A stretch of DNA of 64,000 nucleotides from Campylobacter sp. CCUG 57310 (GCF_013201975.1 NZ_CP053845.1:620001-684000), one strand, 5' to 3'. Positions 8,462-18,041 are shown, counted from the first letter of the stretch. Made by a program: numbers and translations. Notes: generated by a model not told the origin, from the letters alone.

Positions 8462-9571
8462 TTACGTGCATTGATAGCAGCTGCTTAGGATTTGGCAGTT
8501 TTGGCAAATTTGCACGTAAAGCGAGCCTTCGCCGTCTATGAACTCGCCGATTGGAATTTGCATTAAATGCTTCATAATCTCGCCGCACTCATGGCATTTT
8601 AGATACTCGCTATCTTGCACCCAGCTTGGATAGCCGCCTATGGTTATATCAAGCTCATCAAAGCTTGCGTAAAAGCGCGCTACCTCTTTTATCTTAAATT
8701 TCATCTTTCTTAGCTTATTAAAATCAACATCTTGCATATAGTTGTAAATTTCGAAATTCGGGCTTTCAAGGTTTTTAAAGCTAACCGAGCCGTCCGCGTG
8801 ATTTTTGCAGTAGTAGTTTATGTTGTAATAAGCGCAGTTTGGGCAGCATCTTAGCCTTAAGTCCTGTGTTAAATTTAAGAATTTAAATTTCTCTTCACTA
8901 GCTTTGATATGAACTAGATCAATGATTTCACAACCGCAAAATTCGCAAATTTGCTCTTCTTTGGGCTTTGCAAAAATTTGCAGTCCGTCTTGCCCGTCTT
9001 TTGAAATTTCTAAAGCCAAGCACTTGTCAAAAACAAGACTTTTTCTAACTGCGTTTTCATCAAAGCTCCAGCCGCCGATTTTGGCATACAAGCTAGGGTC
9101 TGCGTAAAGCTTTTTGCGCCACGTCTTTGGGTTTTTCTCAAGCTCGTAAAATGCCTTTAGCGTTATCTCATCACCTTGCATAGCAAGTGCACATAAGATG
9201 TGGTTTGCTATGTTTTTATTGTCACCTTCAAGCTTGTTAAGATGAGCTAAAAGCTCATCTCTTATCTCACTTTTAGCGTTAAAGTAAATTTCGCTCGGAT
9301 AGTAAATTCGCTCTTTTATCGCAGCTTTTGCTATTTTATCATCACTGATTCGCCCCGTCGCAAACAGCCCCCAAAAATTCTTATAAACCTCTTCAAATTT
9401 TTCCATCTCGCCGATTTTACTTGCTATATCAGCGATCATATCATCTACTTCGTTTTGGCTTAAATTTAAAAAATACTCTCTACTTTGCCTTTGTTTGCAG
9501 CTATAACAAATTCCGTCAAAATATATAGTCTTTTCTTGGCATTTCGGGCACAGACGAGCTTTGTTTGACAT
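8462..9571 (-). CDS. Multi-zinc-ribbon protein of unknown function
   Basis: 369 residues with repeated CxxC pairs: CPKC and CYSC at the N-terminus (about 8-27), CEFC/CPNC in the middle (about 215-255), and CHEC, CQNC and CYQC near the C-terminus. These look like at least three zinc ribbons separated by helical sequence. The first ribbon resembles RNA- or protein-binding treble-clef ribbons; the middle has no recognisable domain. The stop follows the last CYQCT. The start lies 8 bases after the glmS stop, so it is the third gene of a glnD-like/glmS transcript. No function can be assigned. Confidence 0.65.
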   Translation of the reverse strand: MSNKARLCPKCQEKTIYFDGICYSCKQRQSREYFLNLSQNEVDDMIADIASKIGEMEKFEEVYKNFWGLFATGRISDDKIAKAAIKERIYYPSEIYFNAKSEIRDELLAHLNKLEGDNKNIANHILCALAMQGDEITLKAFYELEKNPKTWRKKLYADPSLYAKIGGWSFDENAVRKSLVFDKCLALEISKDGQDGLQIFAKPKEEQICEFCGCEIIDLVHIKASEEKFKFLNLTQDLRLRCCPNCAYYNINYYCKNHADGSVSFKNLESPNFEIYNYMQDVDFNKLRKMKFKIKEVARFYASFDELDITIGGYPSWVQDSEYLKCHECGEIMKHLMQIPIGEFIDGEGSLYVQICQNCQILSSCYQCT

Positions 9572-9579
9572 GGCTATTT

Positions 9580-11391
9580 TTACTCGACCGTTACGCTTTT
9601 AGCCAAATTTCTTGGCATATCCACGTCATTTCCAAGCCTAACCGCGATCTCAAGAGCAAAAATTTGAAGAATTATCATCATCTCAAAAAACTCGCTCATA
9701 GGATGAGTCTGCTTGCTTGTTTTGATAAAATCATCGCTTAATTCAAACTCCTCAGGACTTATAACTAGTATATAAGCGTCTCTTGCGGCAAGTTCTTCTA
9801 CGTTGCTTTTGCTCTTTTCATAAAGAGTAGTTTTTGGAAGCAGGGCGATCGTAAATAGCTTTTCATCTGCAAGCGCGATAGGTCCGTGCTTCATATCGCC
9901 GGCAGGATAGCCTTCTGCGTGCAGATAACTTATCTCTTTTAGCTTAAGTGCGCCCTCAAGTGCAAGCGGATAAAAGATATCCCTGCCGATAAAGAAAAAT
10001 CCGTGTCCGTGCAGGTAATGCTTAGAAAGCCTACGAATTTTTTCTTGTAAATCATCTTTGATATTTAAAATTTGCGGTATATGAAGCAGGGCTTTTATCT
10101 CGTCTTTTAGCATATTTTTATCTATAGTTCGTCTAATTTGCGCAATTTGCAAGCAGAGCAGCCAAAGAGTGATGACTTGCGTTGCAAAGGCTTTTGTGCT
10201 GGCAACTCCCTTTTCTATGCCTGCGCGAGTTAGTATCGCGGTGTCGGCAAGTCGGACGATAGAGGAGTTATCGACATTGCAGATAGCTATAGTCTTAAGT
10301 CCTGCATTTTTGGCTATCTTTAGCGCTTCAAGAGTGTCTGCGGTTTCGCCGCTTTGAGAGATGACGATAAATAACGAGCTTTTATTTAAAATCGGCTCTC
10401 GGTAACGAAATTCGCTTGCTATTTCAACTTTAGCGCGAATTTTTGCGATGCGCTCATATAAGTAGCTTGCAGCAAGCGCGGCGTGATAGCTCGTACCGCA
10501 AGCGCAAAATATGATGTCGCTAATACCTTCTAAAAAGCCCTCTTGAAGCTCCTCGAGTTTTACCTGCTCGTCTTTAATTCGCCCCATTAATGTTTCGGTA
10601 ACGACGCTGCTTTGCTCGTAAATTTCTTTCTCCATAAAGAATTTATACCCTTCTTTTTGAGCGTAAGCCTTATCTTGAGGCAGTTTTACGAAGGATAAAT
10701 TTAACTTGCTATCGTTTTTAAAGATATTTATGTCATTAAGCCTTGCATAGCCATACATCCCGTCTTCAAGATAGATAGCCTCGTCTGAAATGCCTATAAG
10801 AGCCGCATCTGATGAGCCGAAAAATACTTCGCCGTCTTTGTCTTTGCTGATTATTAAAGGCACCGCGTTTTTAGCGAAAAATATCTTATTTGGCTCAAGC
10901 TTGGTTATTAAAAGTGTCGCATAAGCTCCTTCAAGGCGTGCTATAGTAGCCTTATAAGCTTCAAAAACATCTTTTTTCTCTTTTAAAATTTCTTCAAATA
11001 GATGAACTATCACCTCCGTATCGGTTTGGCTTAGGAATTTAACTCCTTTTGCCTCAAGCTCGTCTTTTATCTCTTTATAGTTTTCTATGATGCCGTTGTG
11101 AATCACGAAAGAGTGCTCGCCGATATGCGGGTGTGCATTTATCTCCGTAGGCTTTCCGTGTGTCGCCCAGCGCGTGTGTCCGATAGCCAGACCAAAGCCG
11201 CTTGAGCTAAAATTTTCGCACTTTTGGACTAAATTTTCAAGCTTGCCTACGGCCTTAAAATAAGATATGTCATCATTGCTCATTACCGCTATTCCCGCAG
11301 AGTCATAGCCTCTATATTCAAGCTCTTTTAAGCCGCCTAAAATTATATTTTTTTTCTCTTGATTTCCTATGTATCCTACGATTCCACACAT
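9580..11391 (-). CDS. glmS: Glutamine--fructose-6-phosphate aminotransferase GlmS
   Basis: 603 residues, the family length. It makes glucosamine-6-phosphate from fructose-6-phosphate and glutamine, the first step towards UDP-GlcNAc for peptidoglycan and LPS. The N-terminal glutaminase domain begins MCGIVGYIG, with Cys2 as nucleophile; two SIS sugar-isomerase domains follow (SQSGETADTLEA, STKAFATQV), and the C-terminus PRNLAKSVTVE is the conserved end. The gene starts two bases after the stop of the GlnD-like gene. No glmS ribozyme is possible at this spacing, so any glutamine- or amino-sugar-dependent control must act elsewhere. Confidence 0.97.
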   Translation of the reverse strand: MCGIVGYIGNQEKKNIILGGLKELEYRGYDSAGIAVMSNDDISYFKAVGKLENLVQKCENFSSSGFGLAIGHTRWATHGKPTEINAHPHIGEHSFVIHNGIIENYKEIKDELEAKGVKFLSQTDTEVIVHLFEEILKEKKDVFEAYKATIARLEGAYATLLITKLEPNKIFFAKNAVPLIISKDKDGEVFFGSSDAALIGISDEAIYLEDGMYGYARLNDINIFKNDSKLNLSFVKLPQDKAYAQKEGYKFFMEKEIYEQSSVVTETLMGRIKDEQVKLEELQEGFLEGISDIIFCACGTSYHAALAASYLYERIAKIRAKVEIASEFRYREPILNKSSLFIVISQSGETADTLEALKIAKNAGLKTIAICNVDNSSIVRLADTAILTRAGIEKGVASTKAFATQVITLWLLCLQIAQIRRTIDKNMLKDEIKALLHIPQILNIKDDLQEKIRRLSKHYLHGHGFFFIGRDIFYPLALEGALKLKEISYLHAEGYPAGDMKHGPIALADEKLFTIALLPKTTLYEKSKSNVEELAARDAYILVISPEEFELSDDFIKTSKQTHPMSEFFEMMIILQIFALEIAVRLGNDVDMPRNLAKSVTVE

Positions 11392-11393
11392 TT

Positions 11394-13940
11394 TTACTCA
11401 CTTATTAGTAGATTTAAAATTTTATTTTCATTATACGGCGCGACGTCTGACTTCTCTATTAAAAATAGATTTCGCGTGCGATTTTTGATAGTTTGAATTC
11501 TTGCGCTTGCGATTTTTATACCCAAATTTTCAAAAACCATCATCACGTAAGCCATAAGTCCGCGCTGATCTTTTGCGTTTATGCAAAGTTTAGCGTAATC
11601 TTTTGAATGATTAGTATCAAAACTAAGCTCCTCTTTTAGTATTGTCGGCTTTGAAACATTGATTTTGTTATTGCTTTCAAGCGAAAGCGTGATCAAATTT
11701 CTAACGCTTTCAAGCTCGCTTGTGCGAACATTTTTATTAAATTCAAGCCTTATATAAAATTTGTCGTCAAACAGTTCAAAAATTTCCATATATGCAAGAT
11801 CTAAATGTGCTAAATTTGAAAGCGCTAAAGCCAAATTAGGATGAGATTTTATAATAATCTTAAGGCTAAAATTTTGATGATTTTGCGTAAATACGTTCAG
11901 TTCGTTTGAAGACTGCGCTAAATTTGCGATATTTATGATATCTGAAGGCTGATACTTGATAAAGAGCAAATTTGAAGGGATGGAAAATATCTTATCTTTT
12001 AAATTTTCGCTAAGTTTTACAAATTCCGGATTTCGCCTTATGCTATGCTCTTTTTTAACCCTTCTTGTCGCTTCATCAAGCAAATTTTCATCCTCAAAAC
12101 TCTCAAGCGAGATGAGATAAAATTCTTTCAAAAGTCTTGCTATGTAAGGATTATAAAGCTTCTCGCTGGTTGCGTTTATCACGCAGTAAGTAAGGATATA
12201 AAGCAGCTTTAGGGTCTGCTTGTCGTTTAGCTTTGATATGAAGCTAAAAATAGTTCGCTGATTGTAGATGTCTTCGCGGTTTGCCGTATCGCTCATAAGA
12301 GTATGGTATCTAACCAGCGTTACGCCTATATTTACGGCTTTTGCGCTTAAATTTAGCTTCATTGCGTAGGCTCTAAATATATTTGCTCCCGTTATACTGT
12401 GATCTCCTGCCAAGCCCTTGCCCACATCGTGCAGAAGAGCAACCAGCTTTAGCATAGTTTTTCCCTCTACGCAAAGCTCGTCGTATAGGGATTTTATGAA
12501 TTTATCTTTTATGTTTTCAAGGAATTTAAGGCTAGTTACGCAGTGCTCATCGACGCTAAATTTATGATATCCGTCAAATACCGCAAGGTGTCTTGTGTGC
12601 TCCATCGGCTTTACGATAGTTAGCAAAATTCCAGCGTCAAGCAACGCTTTTATTATGCAGTGGCTGTTGTTTTTCTGCAAAAGTTTTTTGAAATTTGCAA
12701 GCGTTTTTTCGCTTTCGCCTTTTTTTGCGACCGCGCGTTTTATGTAAAAGATAGCGCTTATGTCAAATTTATAATCCATATCTCCAAGCTCAAGAAGCTC
12801 TAAAAGAAGTGAATTTAAGCTTGTAGGGCGCTTTTTGAGCGGAGTGTAAACGGTATTTTCGATTCTATAAAATCCATTTTTAAGTCTTGCCGTTTTTAGC
12901 TCGTTAAAGCTTGCTTGGCTAGTGAAATTTGAGCGGTAAAACGAGCTTGTAAGATATCTTGCGTAAATACCCACCGTATGCATACAGCTAAGCAGTTTTT
13001 GAGAGATGATGCTAGTTGTTTCTTGCGTTTTTTTGGATTTTGTCTGCATCAAAGCCGTTATCTGACTTAAATTTTGCGAACTAAAATGATCTGAGTTTAA
13101 GAGTAAATTTTGAGCCGATTTTATGCAAAGTATAAAATCAATTGCCAAATTTAAAGAGCTAAGCTCCTTTTCGTCGATAAATTTAAGCATCTGTGAGCGC
13201 AGGCTTATCTCGTTTTCAAAGCCGTTTAGCGCGCAAGTCAGATAATAAATTTCATCGCTTCCGCCAAAATCCGATTTTAAATTCGGCTCTTGATTAAGGT
13301 TTTTTATCTCGTTAAACGCGCCAAAAATTTTCATATAGTGTTTTAAGTTTTCTTGCCTGTCATGCTCTCTTGCTACGTAAATTTCAGCCCTTGCGAGCTT
13401 ATACATATATTTCGAGCCTGCTATGAAGCGAATTTTGCTAAGTGCGGCTTTGGCTTTGAAGTCGTTTTTAAAATTTTTTATTATCTCGCCGACTTCTGCC
13501 GTTTTGATATTTAAATTTAGTCCGCATTCGCTAAGAGCTTTTAAAACGAGCTTTAAGATTTGCTTTACGTTAAATCCGCTTGAATTTTTATAGACTACTA
13601 AAATTTCAAGCACGGAGTTAAGGCTTACTAAATTTTGAGCGTATTTTTCAGTTGCGATTATGCAGATGGGAATTCTGTCAAGATCTGGCAGGAAGTCATC
13701 AAAAATTTCATTTAAAACGGCATTTAAGCAGAGCTTTATGAGCTCATCGCTCTCTTTTGAGATGAAATTTACAAAGCCTTTTCCTTGTAGTTTTTTAAGC
13801 TCTTGTTTTAAATTTATCTCGTAATTTTTAAATCTCTCTTTTAGCTCTAAAAAGTCTATTTTTTCCTTCTTTAAAGCCGTTTTTTGCATACGCGCCTTTC
13901 TGAAATTTTCATAAATCATACTAAAATTTTGCAAAAACAA
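11394..13940 (-). CDS. GlnD-like HD/ACT protein with degenerate nucleotidyltransferase domain
   Basis: 848 residues with the layout of PII uridylyltransferase/uridylyl-removing enzyme: nucleotidyltransferase-like region (about 60-170), helical domain, HD domain (LLHDVGKGLAGDHS, about 508-521) and two ACT domains at the C-terminus (second: DQRGLMAYVMMVFENLGI, about 790-810). By eye, the GlnD motif GGYGRGEL..SDxDL is replaced by EKYAQNL..NSVLEI, so both the Gly-Gly and the catalytic Asp pair are missing. Transfer activity should be lost; the HD hydrolase site looks intact and the ACT domains could still bind glutamine. It is followed within two bases by glmS, a glutamine user. Confidence 0.8.
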   Translation of the reverse strand: MFLQNFSMIYENFRKARMQKTALKKEKIDFLELKERFKNYEINLKQELKKLQGKGFVNFISKESDELIKLCLNAVLNEIFDDFLPDLDRIPICIIATEKYAQNLVSLNSVLEILVVYKNSSGFNVKQILKLVLKALSECGLNLNIKTAEVGEIIKNFKNDFKAKAALSKIRFIAGSKYMYKLARAEIYVAREHDRQENLKHYMKIFGAFNEIKNLNQEPNLKSDFGGSDEIYYLTCALNGFENEISLRSQMLKFIDEKELSSLNLAIDFILCIKSAQNLLLNSDHFSSQNLSQITALMQTKSKKTQETTSIISQKLLSCMHTVGIYARYLTSSFYRSNFTSQASFNELKTARLKNGFYRIENTVYTPLKKRPTSLNSLLLELLELGDMDYKFDISAIFYIKRAVAKKGESEKTLANFKKLLQKNNSHCIIKALLDAGILLTIVKPMEHTRHLAVFDGYHKFSVDEHCVTSLKFLENIKDKFIKSLYDELCVEGKTMLKLVALLHDVGKGLAGDHSITGANIFRAYAMKLNLSAKAVNIGVTLVRYHTLMSDTANREDIYNQRTIFSFISKLNDKQTLKLLYILTYCVINATSEKLYNPYIARLLKEFYLISLESFEDENLLDEATRRVKKEHSIRRNPEFVKLSENLKDKIFSIPSNLLFIKYQPSDIINIANLAQSSNELNVFTQNHQNFSLKIIIKSHPNLALALSNLAHLDLAYMEIFELFDDKFYIRLEFNKNVRTSELESVRNLITLSLESNNKINVSKPTILKEELSFDTNHSKDYAKLCINAKDQRGLMAYVMMVFENLGIKIASARIQTIKNRTRNLFLIEKSDVAPYNENKILNLLISE

Positions 13941-13959
13941 AGCTTTTTTTACCTATAAT
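13929..13959 (+). promoter_or_regulatory. Probable promoter of the mqnE operon
   Basis: TTGCAA at 13929-13934 and TATAAT at 13954-13959 with a 19-base spacer, ending 35 bases before the mqnE start. It lies partly within the start of the divergent GlnD-like gene. Confidence 0.5.
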
Positions 13960-13994
13960 CGCTCTATTATTTCCAAAAAACGGACAGAGTAAAA

Positions 13995-15059
13995 TTGACA
14001 AATTTGATTGAAAAATTACAAAGCGGCGATAGACTTTCTCGCAAAGAGTGTTTAAAGCTTTATGAGCTTGATCTCTTTACTTTGGGTAAATTCGCTAATA
14101 TCAAACGCAAGCAAATGCACGGCAAGAAGATTTTTTTTAACGTTAATCGCCACATAAATCCAACCAATATCTGCGCTGACGTGTGCAAATTTTGCGCTTT
14201 TTCTTCGCATAGGAAAAATCCAAATCCTTACACGATGAGTCACGATGAAATTATGGCAGATGTCGCTACCAGCGTAAAAAACGGAGCCAAAGAGATACAT
14301 ATAGTCTCGGCGCACAACCCCCATACAAGCTGGCAGTGGTATCTTGAAATTTTTAGAAAAATTAAGCAAAGCTATCCTGACTTGCACGTCAAAGCGCTAA
14401 CTGCGGCGGAGGTTGATTTCTTATCTCGTCATCACGGCTTAAGCTATGAAGAAGTAGTAGAAAAGATGGTCGAATACAGTGTAGATAGTATGCCCGGAGG
14501 CGGAGCCGAGATATTTGACGAAGAAATTCGGGCTAAAATTTGCAAAGGCAAAGTAAGTAGCGAAAACTGGCTTAAAATTCATAAAATTTGGCATGAAAAA
14601 GGAAGGCTGAGTAACGCCACAATGCTTTTTGGTCATGTGGAAAACGAAGCTCACAGGATCGATCATATGCTTAGAATTCGCGACTTGCAAGATATCACAA
14701 AAGGCTTTAACGCCTTTATCCCGCTTGTCTATCAGCGTGATAATAACTTTATAAAAGTTAGCAAATTTATAGGCTCGGTTGAAATTTTAAAAACTATGGC
14801 TATATCGCGTCTTGTGCTTGATAATGTGCCTCACATAAAGGCTTATTGGGCTACTTCTACGATAAATTTGGCGATGGTTGCGCAAGAATTTGGCGCAGAC
14901 GATCTTGACGGCACTATCCAAAAAGAGAGCATTCAAAGCGCAGCAGGCGCAAAAAGTGCAAGAGGAATGGATATGAAAAGCTTTATAGAGCTTATAAAAA
15001 GCTCAGGTTTTATTCCTGTAGAGCGCGATAGTCTTTATAACGAGTTAAAAATTTATTGA
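13995..15059 (+). CDS. mqnE: Aminofutalosine synthase MqnE (radical SAM)
   Basis: 354 residues. The radical-SAM cluster is C60-x3-C64-x2-C67 (CADVCKFC), followed by HIVSAHNPHTSW and MPGGGAEIF, as in MqnE/CofH-type enzymes. MqnE joins SAM to 3-[(1-carboxyvinyl)oxy]benzoate to make 6-amino-6-deoxyfutalosine in the futalosine route to menaquinone, the only quinone of Campylobacter respiration. The start is TTG 13995, poorly supported by a ribosome binding site (ACAGAG); TTG 14004 is an alternative. Heads an operon with a purine permease and a phosphoribosyltransferase. Confidence 0.92.
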   Translation: MTNLIEKLQSGDRLSRKECLKLYELDLFTLGKFANIKRKQMHGKKIFFNVNRHINPTNICADVCKFCAFSSHRKNPNPYTMSHDEIMADVATSVKNGAKEIHIVSAHNPHTSWQWYLEIFRKIKQSYPDLHVKALTAAEVDFLSRHHGLSYEEVVEKMVEYSVDSMPGGGAEIFDEEIRAKICKGKVSSENWLKIHKIWHEKGRLSNATMLFGHVENEAHRIDHMLRIRDLQDITKGFNAFIPLVYQRDNNFIKVSKFIGSVEILKTMAISRLVLDNVPHIKAYWATSTINLAMVAQEFGADDLDGTIQKESIQSAAGAKSARGMDMKSFIELIKSSGFIPVERDSLYNELKIY

Positions 15060-15072
15060 AAGAGGAGAAAGA

Positions 15073-16365
15073 ATGGATTATTTTAAGCTAAAGGAGCACG
15101 GCACTAGCGTTAAACAAGAGCTAAATGCCGGACTTACGACGTTTTTAACGATGATGTATATCGTGCCCGTAAACGCTATCATTATGAGTCAAGCTGGTAT
15201 GCCTATGGACGCGCTTATAACGGCAACTGCGCTTATAACGTTTTTTGCAACTGCGCTTAACGGAATTTGGGCGAATACTCCTGTTGCAATGAGCGTTGGA
15301 ATGGGATTAAACGCTTATTTTACCTTCGGTCTTGTAATCGGCATGAAGATTCCTTGGCAGACTGCGCTTGGAGTGGTCTTTATCTCGGGTATTATATTTT
15401 TAGCGCTCTCTTTTACTAATTTTAGAATTTGGGTTATAAAATCAATCCCTATCGATCTTCGCCGAGCTATAAGTGCGGGTATAGGCGTATTTATAAGCTT
15501 CATCGGACTTCAGCAAATGGGCATAGTCGTAAATAACGATGCCGTGCTCGTAGGACTTGGAAATTTAAAAGATACAAATGTAATGCTAGGCCTTATAGGA
15601 CTGCTTTTTGTTATCGCATTTTGGGCTTGGAGAGTAAAAGGGGCTTTCATCCTTGCCATACTATCCACCTCCATAATCGCATGGGTTTTTAAAATCGCAC
15701 CTTATCCGAAAGAATTTTTCTCAGAACCCGCATCCATCACGCCTATATTTTTAGAGCTTGATATAGCAAGCGCATTTTCTCTTGCTCTTTTACCTGTTAT
15801 CATTACATTTTTTGTAACCGATCTTTTTGACTCGGTAGGAACGCTTGCTGGAGTGGGAAATAGAGCGGGGATATTTGATGAGCATAGCGATGAAGGCATA
15901 AAGAGGCTTGAAAAGACTCTTGAAGCCGATGCCGTAGCTACAGTAGTGGGGTCTTTGGTGGGAACTAGTACCACAACTTCGTTCGTAGAGAGTGCAAGCG
16001 GTGTGGAAGAGGGCGGCAGAACAGGTCTTACTGCGGTATTTTGCGGACTTTTGTTTGTGCTTACTATTTTTATGCTTCCTCTTTTTAAAGCCATCCCTTC
16101 AAATGCAGTGTATCCCGTGCTTGTAATGGTTGGCGTGCTTATGTTTAGCGAGCTTGCGCATGTGAATTTCAAAGATCCCGCCATAAGCGTTGCCGCGTTT
16201 TTGATAGTAGTTATTATGCCACTTACTTACTCGATTACCAATGGACTTTCTTGCGGATTTTTGGCGTATTTGATAGTTAGGCTTTTAAGAAAAGAGTTTG
16301 AGCATATAAATATCGGCGTAATCGTCCTTGCGCTTATTAGTTTTATAGTATTTTGGGTTCAATAA
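15073..16365 (+). CDS. Purine permease, NCS2 AzgA/PbuG family
   Basis: 430 residues with 12-14 hydrophobic helices. The N-terminal GLTTFLTMMYIVPVNA and the LFDSVGTLAGVGNRAG and GTSTTTSFVESASG segments are signatures of the AzgA-like branch of NCS2 transporters, which import adenine, guanine or hypoxanthine with protons. AGAGGAGAAAG precedes ATG 15073. It lies 13 bases downstream of mqnE and 11 bases upstream of a phosphoribosyltransferase, so uptake and salvage of purine bases are encoded together. Confidence 0.9.
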   Translation: MDYFKLKEHGTSVKQELNAGLTTFLTMMYIVPVNAIIMSQAGMPMDALITATALITFFATALNGIWANTPVAMSVGMGLNAYFTFGLVIGMKIPWQTALGVVFISGIIFLALSFTNFRIWVIKSIPIDLRRAISAGIGVFISFIGLQQMGIVVNNDAVLVGLGNLKDTNVMLGLIGLLFVIAFWAWRVKGAFILAILSTSIIAWVFKIAPYPKEFFSEPASITPIFLELDIASAFSLALLPVIITFFVTDLFDSVGTLAGVGNRAGIFDEHSDEGIKRLEKTLEADAVATVVGSLVGTSTTTSFVESASGVEEGGRTGLTAVFCGLLFVLTIFMLPLFKAIPSNAVYPVLVMVGVLMFSELAHVNFKDPAISVAAFLIVVIMPLTYSITNGLSCGFLAYLIVRLLRKEFEHINIGVIVLALISFIVFWVQ

Positions 16366-16376
16366 AAGGAGAGAGT

Positions 16377-16817
16377 ATGATTTATTATCCGTATGAAGAA
16401 TTTGAAAAAGATGTAAGAGAGCTTGCTAAGGAGATAAGAAGCGAATTTGATCCGGAAGTGATTTTGGCTATAGCTAGAGGAGGGCTTACTTTGGGGCACT
16501 CGCTTGCGGTTGCACTTAACAAACGAAACCTCTTTACGCTAAATTCGATTCACTATGAAGAGACGAAAAAGCTTGATACTATCGATATATTTAACGTACC
16601 TGATTTGACTAACTATACTAAAATTTTGCTGGTGGATGATATTATCGACACCGGAGAGAGTATGGTTGAGATTAAGCGTGAGCTTTTAAAAATGTATCCG
16701 CATCTTGATATCAAGATAGCGGCTGTATTTTACAAGCAAAAAGCTTTGATATTGCCTGAATTTAAGGTAAAAGAAGCTCACGAATGGGTTGAGTTTTTCT
16801 GGGATATCCATATATAA
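16377..16817 (+). CDS. Purine phosphoribosyltransferase
   Basis: 146 residues from ATG 16377, which has an ideal AAAGGAGAGAGT site. The PRPP-binding motif ILLVDDIIDTGES (about 84-96) and IARGGLTLG (about 32-40) identify a type I phosphoribosyltransferase of the xanthine/hypoxanthine-guanine (Gpt/Hpt) kind, converting a purine base and PRPP to the nucleotide. Placed directly after a purine permease, it probably completes salvage of imported bases. Base specificity cannot be read from the sequence. Confidence 0.88.
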   Translation: MIYYPYEEFEKDVRELAKEIRSEFDPEVILAIARGGLTLGHSLAVALNKRNLFTLNSIHYEETKKLDTIDIFNVPDLTNYTKILLVDDIIDTGESMVEIKRELLKMYPHLDIKIAAVFYKQKALILPEFKVKEAHEWVEFFWDIHI

Positions 16818-16833
16818 ATTTATAAAGCAAACG

Positions 16834-18039
16834 ATGCAAAAGCAATCCATACTAAGCTCTGAGACGTTTTTGATATTTTTTATATGTTTTATAGACGTGC
16901 TTTTTTTGACGTATGGAATTTCAACGCTTAGCATAAGCTACTACGAGGCTGAAATTTTTTATAATACAGATCAAATTTCAGCCCTTCTTGCAAAAATTTC
17001 AACTGGAATTTTCGGGCAAAACGACTATGCCCTAAGGCTTCCTTTTGTGATCTGCCATCTTATAAGCGTTGCTTTGCTTTATAAGGTTTCAAAATCTATT
17101 TTAAAACGTAAATTTGATAGAGTTATAAGTGTAGCGATGTTTATATTATTGCCGGGAGTCTTGGCTTCGGCGATCTTGGTAAATGACGCTGGCATCGTTA
17201 TAATGCTAACTTTGCTTGCTTTGTATTTTTATCAAAATAGGCAAATTTTAGCTTTTTATCTTCTTTTACTCGCTCTTTCTTTTATAAGCGGATCGTTTTT
17301 AGTATTTTTCTTGTCGCTTTTTATTTTTGGAATTTTTAGAAGAGACGCTAGACTAGCTTGGATTTGTGCGATTTTATTTGGACTTTGTTTTTATCTGCAC
17401 GGCTTTGAAACAGGAGGTAAGCCAAGGGGGTATTTTTTAGATACAGTTAGCGTATTTGCAGCTGTTTTTTCACCTTTTGTATTTTTTTATTTTGTATATG
17501 CTATCTATAGAATTTGGATTAAAGAGCAAAAGAGCTTGCTTTGGTTTGTTGTCGTTACGTCATTTTGTCTTTGTATAGTTTTATCTTCAAGACAGCGCCT
17601 TGAACTTGAAAATTTTTTACCTTTTTGCGTGATATCAACCCCTTTGGTGGTGAGAGTTTTTTTTAGTTCTTATAGGGTTAGATTGCCTTTGTTTAGGAGA
17701 TTTTATAAAATTTTAGCCACATTTACAATTATTTCTTTGGTTGCTAGCTTTTCCTTTGCGCTATTTAATGAAATTTTTTATAAATTTTTAGAAAATCCAA
17801 AAAAACACTTTGCCTACAAATATCATATGGCAAAAGAGCTGGCTGAAGAACTTAAAAAAATAGGAGTAGATAAAATTTATACTGACGACGAAAAGTTGGC
17901 GCTTAGACTTAAATTCTATGGGATTGAAAACGGTAAAGATAAACTTATAAATTTAGATATAAAAGAAAAATATGCTAATATAACCATCGAAAAATTTAAT
18001 AAGCCGATAGCTAAATTTAACTATATCAAAGAGAGATAA
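16834..18039 (+). CDS. Integral membrane glycosyltransferase-like protein (GT39/ArnT type)
   Basis: 401 residues from ATG 16834; an in-frame TTG at 16789 lies inside the previous gene. About ten hydrophobic helices are followed by a short soluble C-terminus (about 330-401). The first periplasmic loop has Y-E-A-E at about 31-34 and FGQNDYALRLPFVI, the layout of GT39/GT83 enzymes that use polyprenyl-phosphate sugars on protein or lipid A. The catalytic acidic pair is only partly visible, so the enzyme class is tentative. No strong ribosome binding site. Ends two bases before the pseudopilin gene. Confidence 0.65.
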   Translation: MQKQSILSSETFLIFFICFIDVLFLTYGISTLSISYYEAEIFYNTDQISALLAKISTGIFGQNDYALRLPFVICHLISVALLYKVSKSILKRKFDRVISVAMFILLPGVLASAILVNDAGIVIMLTLLALYFYQNRQILAFYLLLLALSFISGSFLVFFLSLFIFGIFRRDARLAWICAILFGLCFYLHGFETGGKPRGYFLDTVSVFAAVFSPFVFFYFVYAIYRIWIKEQKSLLWFVVVTSFCLCIVLSSRQRLELENFLPFCVISTPLVVRVFFSSYRVRLPLFRRFYKILATFTIISLVASFSFALFNEIFYKFLENPKKHFAYKYHMAKELAEELKKIGVDKIYTDDEKLALRLKFYGIENGKDKLINLDIKEKYANITIEKFNKPIAKFNYIKER

Positions 18040-18041
18040 AA

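Noticed and set aside
15702-16184. 160-codon minus-strand frame within the purine permease gene
   Set aside because: It is antisense to a clearly conserved permease, Ser/Thr-rich as expected from a shadow frame, and has no start signal.
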